From: CAHJXG01 sp964235485
Lineage (GTDB): Bacteria; Pseudomonadota; Alphaproteobacteria; Acetobacterales; Acetobacteraceae
Length of the DNA: 64,000 bases
Direction of reading: 5' to 3'
Assembly: GCA_964235485.1 (NCBI GenBank)
Contig: CAXSAZ010000020.1
Coordinates: 1 to 64,000 of the forward strand
A model generated the notes under the pieces. The model was not told the origin of the DNA and searched no databases. It worked only from the letters and a program-made list of their open reading frames with translations. Of this stretch, positions 57,476 through 64,000 are shown piece after piece; within the stretch, counting starts at the first letter, position 1, and each line of letters opens with the position of its first letter. A program made the translations under genes and the position numbers.

Positions 57476-57949
57476 TTGCAGTACGCCCGGGAAACCGTCG
57501 CCGAGTATCCGCGCCCGCCGCGGCTGGAGCCTGCGCGCCGCCGGGTGCGGATCGTGTTCGCCGGCCAGACCATTCTCGACACCACGGCGGCGTGGCGCGT
57601 GCTGGAAACCTATCATCCTCCAGGATTCTACCTGCCGACCGCCGCATTCACCCCAGGCGTGCTGATGAAGACGGCGCGGACCAGCTTCTGCGAATGGAAG
57701 GGGTTGGCGTGCTACTACAGCATCAAGGCTGGCGGGCGTGTCGCCACGGATGCCGCTTGGGGCTACCCGGACCCCTCGCCGGGCTTCCTGCCGATCCGCG
57801 ACCATGTGGCCGTTTATGCCGGCGCGATGGATGCCTGCTTTGTTGATGATGAGCGCGTGACCCCGCAGGAGGGCGGCTTCTACGGCGGCTGGATCACGTC
57901 CGAGTTGGTTGGGCCGTTCAAGGGTGGGCCGGGAACGCTGTTCTGGTAA
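57476..57949 (+). CDS. DUF427-domain protein
   Basis: A 157-residue protein of the DUF427 family. The conserved core is visible: EYPRPPRLEPARRRVRIVFA, TILDTTAAWRVLETYHPPGF, then SFCEWKGLACYYSIKAGG and AWGYPDPSPGF, with the C-terminal GGFYGGWITSELVGPFKGGP. The family has a small beta-barrel-like fold and no established function. The start is inferred as TTG 57476, since no ATG or GTG fits the family N-terminus (QYARETVAEYPRPPR); GAGAGAC upstream may serve as ribosome site. A MATE exporter gene follows at 67 bp. Confidence 0.82.
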   Translation: MQYARETVAEYPRPPRLEPARRRVRIVFAGQTILDTTAAWRVLETYHPPGFYLPTAAFTPGVLMKTARTSFCEWKGLACYYSIKAGGRVATDAAWGYPDPSPGFLPIRDHVAVYAGAMDACFVDDERVTPQEGGFYGGWITSELVGPFKGGPGTLFW

Positions 57950-58016
57950 GACCTGGGCGACACCCACTTGAGGCCCTGCTTTCTGTGCGGGGCTGATCCT
58001 TCAAAGGAAACCTGTT

Positions 58017-59408
58017 TTGGACGGCACCGGCCCTCTGCCGCGCGGACGCGCCGCCAGCCTCGCCCGCCACGCGGCCGACACGATGCGCCTGGCCAGCCCG
58101 CTGGCCATTGCGCAGTTGGCGCAGATGGCGATGGGCATCACCGATGCCGTGATGCTGGGCAGCTTGGGAGGCGACGCGCTGGCTGCGGGCGGCCTCGGCG
58201 AGAGCCTGTTCATCACGGTGTGCGTGGTGCTGCAGGGCGTGATGACGGCGCTGGCCGTGCTGGTCTCCCAGGCGCGCGGGGCCGGGCACGATGCGCAGGT
58301 GCCCGGCCTGTATTGGACCGGCGTGCTGCTGGCGCTGCTGCTGGTCGTGCCCGGCTTCGCGTTATTCAGCATGGCTGAGCCGCTGCTGCTGGCAGTGGGC
58401 GAGCCGGCGGCGCTGGCGCACGACGCCGGCGTTTTCGTGGGCACTCTTCGCTGGGCCACGCCCGGCGCGTTGCTGGGAATGGGCCTGATGCGCGCTTTCC
58501 TGCCGGCCATCGACCGGGGCGGGATGATGCTGGGGGTTTCTCTTGCCTCCGCCGTGGTCAACGGCGCGCTCTGCTACGGCTTTGTCCATGGAGCCTGGGG
58601 CTTGCCCGCGCTGGGCCTGCGCGGGCCGGCGCTGGCCACGGCGATATCGTTGACGGCGGGGGCCGTTGCCCTGCTGGTGTTGCTGCATGGCCGCCCGGGG
58701 TTGCGGCGCTTCGTTGCGTGGCAGCGCCCCCATTTTCCCCTGCTTGGCGCCATGCTGCGGCTCGGCGTTCCCGTCAGTGCGACCTTTGCCGTCGAGACCG
58801 GGTTGTTCTTCGCCATCGCGCTGCTGATCGGGCAACTGGGTTCGGTGCCGTTGGCGGCGCAGCAGGTCGCTTTGAACATCCTGTCGGTCGCGTTCATGGT
58901 GCCGCTCGCGATTGCCCAGGCGGCAAACGTCCGGGTCGGCCGGTGCGTCGGCGCGGGCGATCAACCCGGCGCACGCCGGGCGGGGCTGGTCGCCATCGGC
59001 CTGGGCGCCGCGTTCGAGGGCGTGGCGGCGTTGCTGCTGCTTGCGGCGCCGGGCGCCGTGGTTGGTCTTTACCTTGACCCGGCGCTGCCGGGGAGCGCCG
59101 AGGCGTTTGCCATCGCGACCGGGTTGCTGAGCGTCGTGGTCGTGTTCCAAGTGGCCGACGGCGTGCAGTGCGTCGCTGGCGGCGCTTTGCGCGGGCTGGG
59201 GGACACGCGCGTGCCTTTTGTTCTCGCGGCGACGGCTTATTGGGGCGTCGGCTTCCCGGCTGCGTGGTTTTTGACGCTGCGCGCTGGCTGGGGCGTGGAG
59301 GGGGCTTGGTGGGGCCTGGCCGCGGGTTTGATCGCCGTCGCGACGCTGCTGACCTGGCGCTTCCTGCGGCGTACCCGCCTCATGCCGGAGCACGCTCTCC
59401 AGCCCTGA
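58017..59408 (+). CDS. MATE-family efflux transporter
   Basis: A 463-residue multidrug and toxin extrusion protein with about twelve transmembrane segments. Family marks: ASPLAIAQLAQMAMGITDAV near residue 28, GLGESLFITVCVVLQGVMTA, and in the second half PVSATFAVETGLFFAIALLI and CVAGGALRGLGDTRVPF. It uses Na+ or H+ gradients to expel cationic compounds. The start is TTG 58017 with AAAGGAAA upstream. Its last 29 bp overlap the 3' end of the convergent DUF1684 gene. Confidence 0.9.
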   Translation: MDGTGPLPRGRAASLARHAADTMRLASPLAIAQLAQMAMGITDAVMLGSLGGDALAAGGLGESLFITVCVVLQGVMTALAVLVSQARGAGHDAQVPGLYWTGVLLALLLVVPGFALFSMAEPLLLAVGEPAALAHDAGVFVGTLRWATPGALLGMGLMRAFLPAIDRGGMMLGVSLASAVVNGALCYGFVHGAWGLPALGLRGPALATAISLTAGAVALLVLLHGRPGLRRFVAWQRPHFPLLGAMLRLGVPVSATFAVETGLFFAIALLIGQLGSVPLAAQQVALNILSVAFMVPLAIAQAANVRVGRCVGAGDQPGARRAGLVAIGLGAAFEGVAALLLLAAPGAVVGLYLDPALPGSAEAFAIATGLLSVVVVFQVADGVQCVAGGALRGLGDTRVPFVLAATAYWGVGFPAAWFLTLRAGWGVEGAWWGLAAGLIAVATLLTWRFLRRTRLMPEHALQP

Positions 59409-60003
59409 CGGGCATCGGCAGACGGTTTGTTGGCGGCGCCAGAGGGCACACGTAGCGCGGCGAGTAGGCGCAGGACGGGTTGTAGGCGAAGTTGAAGTCC
59501 AGGATTGTCAATCCATCGGGCGTGCTGCCGAGATCGGCTCCTTTGATCGTATCGAGCAAATAGCGTCCGGCGCCGTAGGTTTCCCGGCCGCTGGTCGCAT
59601 CCGCAAAGGGCAGGAACACGCCGCCGCCGTAGCCCAGCAACCAGTAGAATGTGAGTTCGCCACCCAGCTTGGAATGCAGACCCTGGGTGCGTGCGAACGG
59701 CTGCATGTTGACCTGCCCATCAGCACCAGCTTGGAACGTCTCCACAGGAGCATCCGCAATCGCCGAGTGTTTCACGTGAAACACCAGCGCGGGGTTATAA
59801 GGGAACAGCCCAAGGCCCTTGAACCCACGCCCTGGCTCAATCGGGCTTTGCGGGTGGTCCCGGAACATCTCATCGCGCACGGTTCGCCAATAGCTCCAGC
59901 CGCGCTGTGGGTCCGGCTCCGCCCGGACGGCCGCGTAAAGCCCGGCGATCCGGCGGCGCCAATCCCAAAGCGCCGTAAAACCTGAAGTCACGACGACCGC
60001 CAT
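59380..60003 (-). CDS. DUF1684-domain protein carrying an internal parS site
   Basis: A 207-residue DUF1684-type protein. Conserved features: YWRTVRDEMFRDHPQSPIEP near residue 38, FKGLGLFPYNPALVF near 61, and the C-terminal block TILDFNFAYNPSCAYSPRYV then CPLAPPTNRLPMPVRAGE that defines the family. No function is established. A perfect parS palindrome lies within codons for Val-Phe-His-Val-Lys-His (about residues 74-79). Its 3' end overlaps the MATE gene by 29 bp. ATG 60003 gives a slightly short N-terminus compared with many members. Confidence 0.85.
   Translation of the reverse strand: MAVVVTSGFTALWDWRRRIAGLYAAVRAEPDPQRGWSYWRTVRDEMFRDHPQSPIEPGRGFKGLGLFPYNPALVFHVKHSAIADAPVETFQAGADGQVNMQPFARTQGLHSKLGGELTFYWLLGYGGGVFLPFADATSGRETYGAGRYLLDTIKGADLGSTPDGLTILDFNFAYNPSCAYSPRYVCPLAPPTNRLPMPVRAGERAPA
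59768..59783. other. parS: parS chromosome-partition site
   Basis: TGTTTCACGTGAAACA is identical at all 16 positions to the widely conserved bacterial parS consensus bound by ParB (first defined for Spo0J of Bacillus subtilis and found across phyla). It lies inside the DUF1684 reading frame. Such sites cluster around the replication origin, so this window is probably in the origin-proximal part of the chromosome. Confidence 0.9.
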
Positions 60004-60081
60004 GTCCCGTTACTCCCGCGCGACGGAACTGCCGATCAGCCCGGCACCGATCAGCGTGAGGCGCTGGAACACCGATCACGC

Positions 60082-61179
60082 TCAAACATGCGCCGTCTGC
60101 GCGGCCATGAACTCCGAAAGGATGTCGGCCACAGCCGCGCATTCCTCAGCGGTGCCGACCGTGATGCGAAGGCAGTGCGGCAGGCCGTAGCCCGCCACCA
60201 TCCGCACCATCACCCCGCGCGCCTTCAACGCGGCATGGGCGGCACCGGCCTTTTCAGACGAGCCGAAGTCGGCTAGGAGGAAGTTGCCCTCGCTTGGCCA
60301 AACCTGGACCCCGACCCGCTCCAGTTCCGCCGCGAGCCAGCCGCGAATGCGCGTGTTGTGGGCGCGGCTCGCCTCGATCCAGCCGGGTTCGGCCAGCGCC
60401 GCGATCCCCGCCGCCTGCGCCGCCAGGCTCACGTTGAACGGGCTGCGCACCCGGTTCAGCACATCGGCGATCCCGGGCGGCGCATAGCACCACCCCAGGC
60501 GCAGGCCGCCCAGGCCGAAGATCTTGCTGAAGGTGCGCGTCATCACCGTGTTGTCGCCCGCATCCACCAAACGCGCGCCTGCGTCGAAGTCGGGCCGGTC
60601 CACGTACTCGGCATAAGCGGCATCCAGCACCAGCAGTACATCAGGCGGCAGCCCGGCCCGCAGCCGCTCGACCTCCGATTGCGGCAGCAGGCTGCCGGTC
60701 GGGTTGTTCGGATTGGCCAGGAACACCAGCCGGGTGGCCGCCGACACCGCCGCCAGCATCGCATCCACGTCGGCCGTCAACTGCCGCTCCGCTGCCTTGA
60801 TGACACGACAGCCGGCATAGATTCCAGCGATCTCATAAACGCTGAACCCATGGCGGCTCATGATCAGTTCGGTACCTGGGCCGCCATACGCCAAGCAAAG
60901 CTGATAGATCAGGTCGTCCGACCCGGCGCCGCAAACGATCTGCGCGGGATGGAGCCCAAACCGCGCGCCAATGGCCCGGCGCAATTCCCGCGCGCCGCCG
61001 TCGGGATAACGGTGCAGTTCCTCCGCCGCCGCGGCATAGGCCGCACGGGCACCGGGCGGCGCGCCGAACGCGCCTTCATTGAACGAGAGATTGATCGTTC
61101 GGTTCGGCCCGGCCGCCTTGCTCTCGCTGCCCACATACGGCGCGATGCCGAGGATGCCCCCACGCGGTTGCGGCCCCAT
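60082..61179 (-). CDS. hisC: Histidinol-phosphate aminotransferase
   Basis: A 365-residue class I/II PLP enzyme of the HisC type. Visible: INLSFNEGAFGAPPGARAAY at the start (substrate region), FLANPNNPTGSLLP near residue 160, LDAAYAEYVD, and the PLP lysine in RTFSKIFGLGGLRLGW near 224. It catalyses the histidinol-phosphate step and, in several alphaproteobacteria, also aromatic-acid transamination. It overlaps the chorismate mutase stop (ATGA), which supports a role in tyrosine/phenylalanine synthesis here as well. ATG 61179 is the start that couples the genes. Confidence 0.9.
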   Translation of the reverse strand: MGPQPRGGILGIAPYVGSESKAAGPNRTINLSFNEGAFGAPPGARAAYAAAAEELHRYPDGGARELRRAIGARFGLHPAQIVCGAGSDDLIYQLCLAYGGPGTELIMSRHGFSVYEIAGIYAGCRVIKAAERQLTADVDAMLAAVSAATRLVFLANPNNPTGSLLPQSEVERLRAGLPPDVLLVLDAAYAEYVDRPDFDAGARLVDAGDNTVMTRTFSKIFGLGGLRLGWCYAPPGIADVLNRVRSPFNVSLAAQAAGIAALAEPGWIEASRAHNTRIRGWLAAELERVGVQVWPSEGNFLLADFGSSEKAGAAHAALKARGVMVRMVAGYGLPHCLRITVGTAEECAAVADILSEFMAAQTAHV

Positions 61180-62057
61180 CAGGCGTCTCCCCCCACCGGC
61201 ACGGCATAGGCGCCCAGCACCACGGGCCGGCACCCTGTCCCCCGCAGCGCCGCGAGCCGCGGGTCGTCATCGCCGACGAACCCCTCGACCTCCGCCAGCG
61301 CGCAGGCAGCCGAACCGTTGACGCTCTGCCGCACGATCACCGGCCCGGCATGGAACTCGGCCGCAGCCATGGCGGCGCCCAAGCGCGTGCCGTCAGCATC
61401 CGCCAGCTCCAAGCCCAGCAGCGAGCGATCCTGGCCGCTCGGGTCCGGCGCCGCGGCGCTGACCGCCAGGCCCTGTACGGTGGGCGTCCCCTCCGGGCGC
61501 GGCGTCCAGAACGGCAGGCGGGCAACGACATGCAGCCGCGGATTGCCGGGTTGCAGCAGTGCGGTCCACCACGCATCGGGCGCTGCCTCGCCCTCCGCCG
61601 GCATCGGCAGCACGGCGACGGTTGCGCGCCCGGTGCGCACCTCGTCCATCGCCTCGGCCGAACTGCGATGGGGGCGCATCGGAGTCAGCGCGCCGAAATG
61701 CTCCCGCGCCAGGGCCAGGTAGGCCGAGTCGCCCCCGGCTTCGCACACGCTGACCACCAGGGGATGCTGCTGCGCCGTCGTGGTGCCCAGCAGCTCGCGC
61801 CAGATACGCACGATGCCAAAGGCCGGCAGCCCGCCGTCGTGCCGGGCCAGCAAGCGCCGGATGATGGTGGCTTCCCGTCCCGGCCGCAGCGGCACGGGGC
61901 CTTTCACCCGCAGCGCCGCCACCTGCTTCACCACCTCCGCCCGGCGCATCAGCGTGTTGTGCAATGTGTCGTCCAGCCGATCCAGCTCGGCCCGAAGCGA
62001 CGCGAGGTCGGGCACCTTGACCGGCGCGGCCGGCTGCGTTTGGGACGGACTGGACAT
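61179..62057 (-). CDS. AroQ-type chorismate mutase fused to a degenerate prephenate-dehydratase/ACT-like region
   Basis: A 292-residue protein. Residues about 15-95 are an AroQ chorismate mutase (LASLRAELDRLDDTLHNTLM, RRAEVVKQVAALR, then RPGREATIIRRLLARHDG). The remaining 190 residues look like a decayed prephenate dehydratase with an ACT-like end (GDSAYLALAREHFGALTPMR, then SAEAMDEVRTGRATVAVLPM, and later FVGDDDPRLAAL), without the catalytic TRF triplet. A functional dehydratase is encoded separately by pheA. ATG 62057 is chosen; 62093 in frame is possible. Coupled to hisC downstream. It likely supplies prephenate. Confidence 0.8.
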   Translation of the reverse strand: MSSPSQTQPAAPVKVPDLASLRAELDRLDDTLHNTLMRRAEVVKQVAALRVKGPVPLRPGREATIIRRLLARHDGGLPAFGIVRIWRELLGTTTAQQHPLVVSVCEAGGDSAYLALAREHFGALTPMRPHRSSAEAMDEVRTGRATVAVLPMPAEGEAAPDAWWTALLQPGNPRLHVVARLPFWTPRPEGTPTVQGLAVSAAAPDPSGQDRSLLGLELADADGTRLGAAMAAAEFHAGPVIVRQSVNGSAACALAEVEGFVGDDDPRLAALRGTGCRPVVLGAYAVPVGGDA

Positions 62058-62200
62058 CACAGTCGCTGAAACTTTCCGGGATGAGAAAAGCAAATGGCGG
62101 AAGCGTTACATCCTGCAAGCCGTCCATGGCAAGGCCGCGCGTCACAAACGCGCAGGCCGAGGTTGCCCGCAAACTCCATGCGTCTTATGCAGCCCCCATC

Positions 62201-63349
62201 ATGGATCATCTGGACATCCCGTCCCGCGACACCCAGCAATCCGCGACCTTCGACGGCCGCTTCATGCTTGATTGCGGCGCGTCGCTGCCCTCCGTCACCG
62301 TTGCTTACCGCACCTACGGCACGCTGAACGCCGCCCGGTCGAACGCGGCCCTCGTCTGCCACGCGCTGACCGGCGACCAATACGTGGCGGAGCCGCATCC
62401 CGGCACCGGCAAGCCCGGCTGGTGGAGCCAGGTCGTGGGGCCGGGCCGTCCCATCGACACCGACCGCTTCTTCGTCATCTGCGCCAACGTGCTGGGCGGC
62501 TGCATGGGCAGCACCGGGCCACGCAGCTCGCGCGACGACGGGCCGGACGCGCCGCCATGGGGCACGGACTTCCCCCCCATCACCATCCGCGACATGGTGC
62601 GCGCCCAGCGCCTGCTGATCGACCGCCTGGGCATCTCCCGCTTGTTCGCGGCGGTCGGCGGCTCCATGGGCGGGATGCAGGTGCTCGAATGGGCCGCGAC
62701 CTTCCCCGACCAGGTGTTCGCCGCCGTCCCCGTCGCCACCGCCGCCTTCCACTCGGCGCAGAACATCGCTTTCCACGAGGTCGGGCGTCAGGCCATCTTC
62801 GCCGACCCCGATTGGGCGGGCGGCGAGTATTGGCGCCACGGCACGATCCCCGCCCGCGGCCTGGCGGTGGCGCGCATGGCCGCGCACATCACCTATCTGA
62901 GCGAGCAGGCGCTGACCCGCAAGTTCGGCCGCCGCCAGCAAATCCCCGCCACGGGCGCGACCTCCCTGTTCGGCGACATGTTCGAGGTGGAAAGCTACCT
63001 GCGCCACCAGGGCAGCACCTTCGTCAACCGCTTCGACGCTAACAGCTACCTGACCATCACCCGCGCCATGGACTACTTCGACCTCGCGGCCGACCACGAT
63101 GGCGACCTGGCCCGGGCATTCCGCGGCACCGCCACCCGGTTCTGCATCGTCAGCTTCGACAGCGACTGGCTGTTCCCCACCGCGCAGTCCCGCGCCATCG
63201 CCCGCGCGCTGAACCGCGCCGGCGCCAACGTCAGCTTCGTCGAGATCGCCAGCGACAAGGGCCACGACGCCTTCCTGCTGGACGAGCCGGACTTCCACCG
63301 CACCCTGTCCGGCTTCCTATCCGGCTGCGCCGAGCACGCCCGGCTGTGA
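62201..63349 (+). CDS. metX: Homoserine O-acetyltransferase
   Basis: A 382-residue alpha/beta-hydrolase-fold acyltransferase that activates homoserine for methionine synthesis. Motifs: SVTVAYRTYGTLNAARSNAA and HALTGDQYV near residue 50, the nucleophile in AVGGSMGGMQVLEW near 152, SFDSDWLFPTAQSRAI (Asp) near 318 and DKGHDAFLL (His) near 350. ATG 62201 gives the usual N-terminus; in-frame starts upstream add unsupported residues. Divergent from the chorismate mutase gene across 143 bp, in which I saw no recognisable SAM riboswitch. Couples to metW by GTGA. Succinyl-specific variants of the family exist, so the acyl donor is inferred. Confidence 0.92.
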   Translation: MDHLDIPSRDTQQSATFDGRFMLDCGASLPSVTVAYRTYGTLNAARSNAALVCHALTGDQYVAEPHPGTGKPGWWSQVVGPGRPIDTDRFFVICANVLGGCMGSTGPRSSRDDGPDAPPWGTDFPPITIRDMVRAQRLLIDRLGISRLFAAVGGSMGGMQVLEWAATFPDQVFAAVPVATAAFHSAQNIAFHEVGRQAIFADPDWAGGEYWRHGTIPARGLAVARMAAHITYLSEQALTRKFGRRQQIPATGATSLFGDMFEVESYLRHQGSTFVNRFDANSYLTITRAMDYFDLAADHDGDLARAFRGTATRFCIVSFDSDWLFPTAQSRAIARALNRAGANVSFVEIASDKGHDAFLLDEPDFHRTLSGFLSGCAEHARL

Positions 63350-63990
63350 GTCCGCACCCGCCCCCTATCGACCGGCCCGGCCGCCCCAAGGTGCGGTTCG
63401 ACCTGCGCTTGATGTCGGAGATGATCGCGCCCGCTTCCCGCGTGCTCGACATCGGCAGCGGCGACGGGACGCTGATCGAGCACCTGTTCCGCACCCGTGG
63501 CTGCGACGCCCGCGGCATCGAGATCGACATGGCCGAAGTCACCCGCGCCGTGGCCCACGGCCTGCCAGTAATGCACGGGGACGCCGACACCGACCTCGCC
63601 CACTACCCGGACGGGCTGTTCGATTACGTGGTGCTGTCCCGCACGCTCCAGGCGGTCGAGCGTCCGCAGGAGGTGCTGCGCCAAATGCTGCGCATCGGCA
63701 CCCGTGCGCTGGTCAGCTTCCCGAACTTCGGCCATTGGCGGGTGCGCTGGCAACTCGTGCGGTCCGGCCGTATGCCGATGACGCCGACCTGGGACCGGCC
63801 CTGGTACGAGACGCCGAACATCCATCCCTGCACGATCCGCGACTTCTTCGCGCTGTGCGCACAGGAAGGCTACGCCGTGGAGCGCTGGCTCGCGGTGGAC
63901 AACGAAGGCCATCAAGCGCCCTGGCGCCGCTTCCCCGGCCTCGCCAACCTGTTTGGCGAACAGGCGCTGTTCCTGTTGCGCCGGGCCTGA
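63346..63990 (+). CDS. metW: Methionine biosynthesis protein MetW
   Basis: A 214-residue class I SAM-dependent methyltransferase-fold protein that partners MetX in methionine synthesis. Marks: VRFDLRLMSEMIAPASRVLD, the SAM-binding IGSGDGTLIEHL near residue 40, FDYVVLSRTLQAVERPQEVL near 90 and FPNFGHWRVRWQLV near 125, then TWDRPWYETPNIHPCTIRDF. GTG 63346 overlaps the metX stop. The metXW pair is standard in proteobacteria lacking MetA. The gene is complete, ending 10 bases before the window end. Confidence 0.93.
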   Translation: MSPHPPPIDRPGRPKVRFDLRLMSEMIAPASRVLDIGSGDGTLIEHLFRTRGCDARGIEIDMAEVTRAVAHGLPVMHGDADTDLAHYPDGLFDYVVLSRTLQAVERPQEVLRQMLRIGTRALVSFPNFGHWRVRWQLVRSGRMPMTPTWDRPWYETPNIHPCTIRDFFALCAQEGYAVERWLAVDNEGHQAPWRRFPGLANLFGEQALFLLRRA

Positions 63991-64000
63991 TCGGCGTCAG

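Noticed and set aside
62058..62200. Possible SAM riboswitch upstream of metX
   Set aside because: The gap lacks the conserved SAM-II core I would expect, and no convincing paired elements were found by eye; a covariance-model scan would settle it.
1..64000. CRISPR array, tRNA or rRNA genes
   Set aside because: No spaced direct repeats of CRISPR type, no T-loop/anticodon pattern and no rRNA-like stretches were noticed; a dedicated tRNA scan was not possible here.

Overview
The window is very GC-rich, densely packed DNA with short gaps and many ATGA, GTGA or TTGA start/stop overlaps. The gene set (kdsB for Kdo lipopolysaccharide, yejABEF, metXW, hisC beside a chorismate mutase, several periplasmic-binding-protein ABC importers, Tat-type leaders) points to a Gram-negative alphaproteobacterium. 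The style and gene order recall Rhodospirillales/Acetobacteraceae (Roseomonas-like), but that placement is inference. A perfect 16-bp parS site at 59768-59783 suggests chromosomal DNA, probably in the origin-proximal part. I saw no rRNA, tRNA, CRISPR array, prophage or intact insertion sequence.

Layout. 1-4.9 kb: relics (IS630-type transposase, amidohydrolase, M24 peptidase, LysR, aldo/keto reductase, CocE hydrolase) around an intact HpcH/HpaI aldolase and an intact aldo/keto reductase. 4.95-10.4 kb: a complete oligopeptide-type ABC importer. 10.4-12.6 kb: an amidohydrolase with an internal 15-bp repeat array and further relics. 12.6-18.7 kb: a flavin (LLM) monooxygenase operon with a spermidine/putrescine-type ABC importer, followed by a creatininase-family hydrolase. 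18.7-29.1 kb, minus strand: a ten-gene run with a flavodoxin-fold reductase, a BMP-family importer, formamidase, an isochorismatase-fold amidase, a cytosine-deaminase-like amidohydrolase, a cupin and a CocE hydrolase. It looks like an uptake-and-degradation system for a nitrogen heterocycle. 29.2-32.3 kb: AraC and chloroperoxidase relics, then a pirin, ring-cleaving dioxygenase and esterase set of the quinone-defence type.

32.4-36.5 kb: an orphan coiled-coil membrane protein, a gap rich in palindromes, undecaprenyl-diphosphatase, an RRM protein and an AEC transporter. 36.6-41.5 kb: an mgsABC-gmaS-like cluster (gamma-glutamylmethylamide / N-methylglutamate synthesis) with its own XRE-cupin regulator and a three-half-site candidate operator, but no N-methylglutamate dehydrogenase in view. 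41.7-49.9 kb: ACT protein, periplasmic trehalase, LuxR-type regulator, GluQ-RS, Gfo/Idh/MocA oxidoreductase, pheA, kdsB, a small exported Gln-rich protein and a HisN-like phosphatase. 50-56.5 kb: yejABEF translationally coupled to an exported superoxide dismutase, facing ohr across a shared terminator. 57-64 kb: catalase relic, DUF427, MATE exporter, a DUF1684 gene carrying parS, hisC, a fused chorismate mutase, then metX-metW.

Common themes are importers paired with amide- or amidine-cleaving enzymes (nitrogen scavenging), oxidative/quinone stress defence, and amino-acid biosynthesis. At least three relic pairs look like deletions joining two genes across a divergent promoter. Small REP-like palindromes recur between operons.
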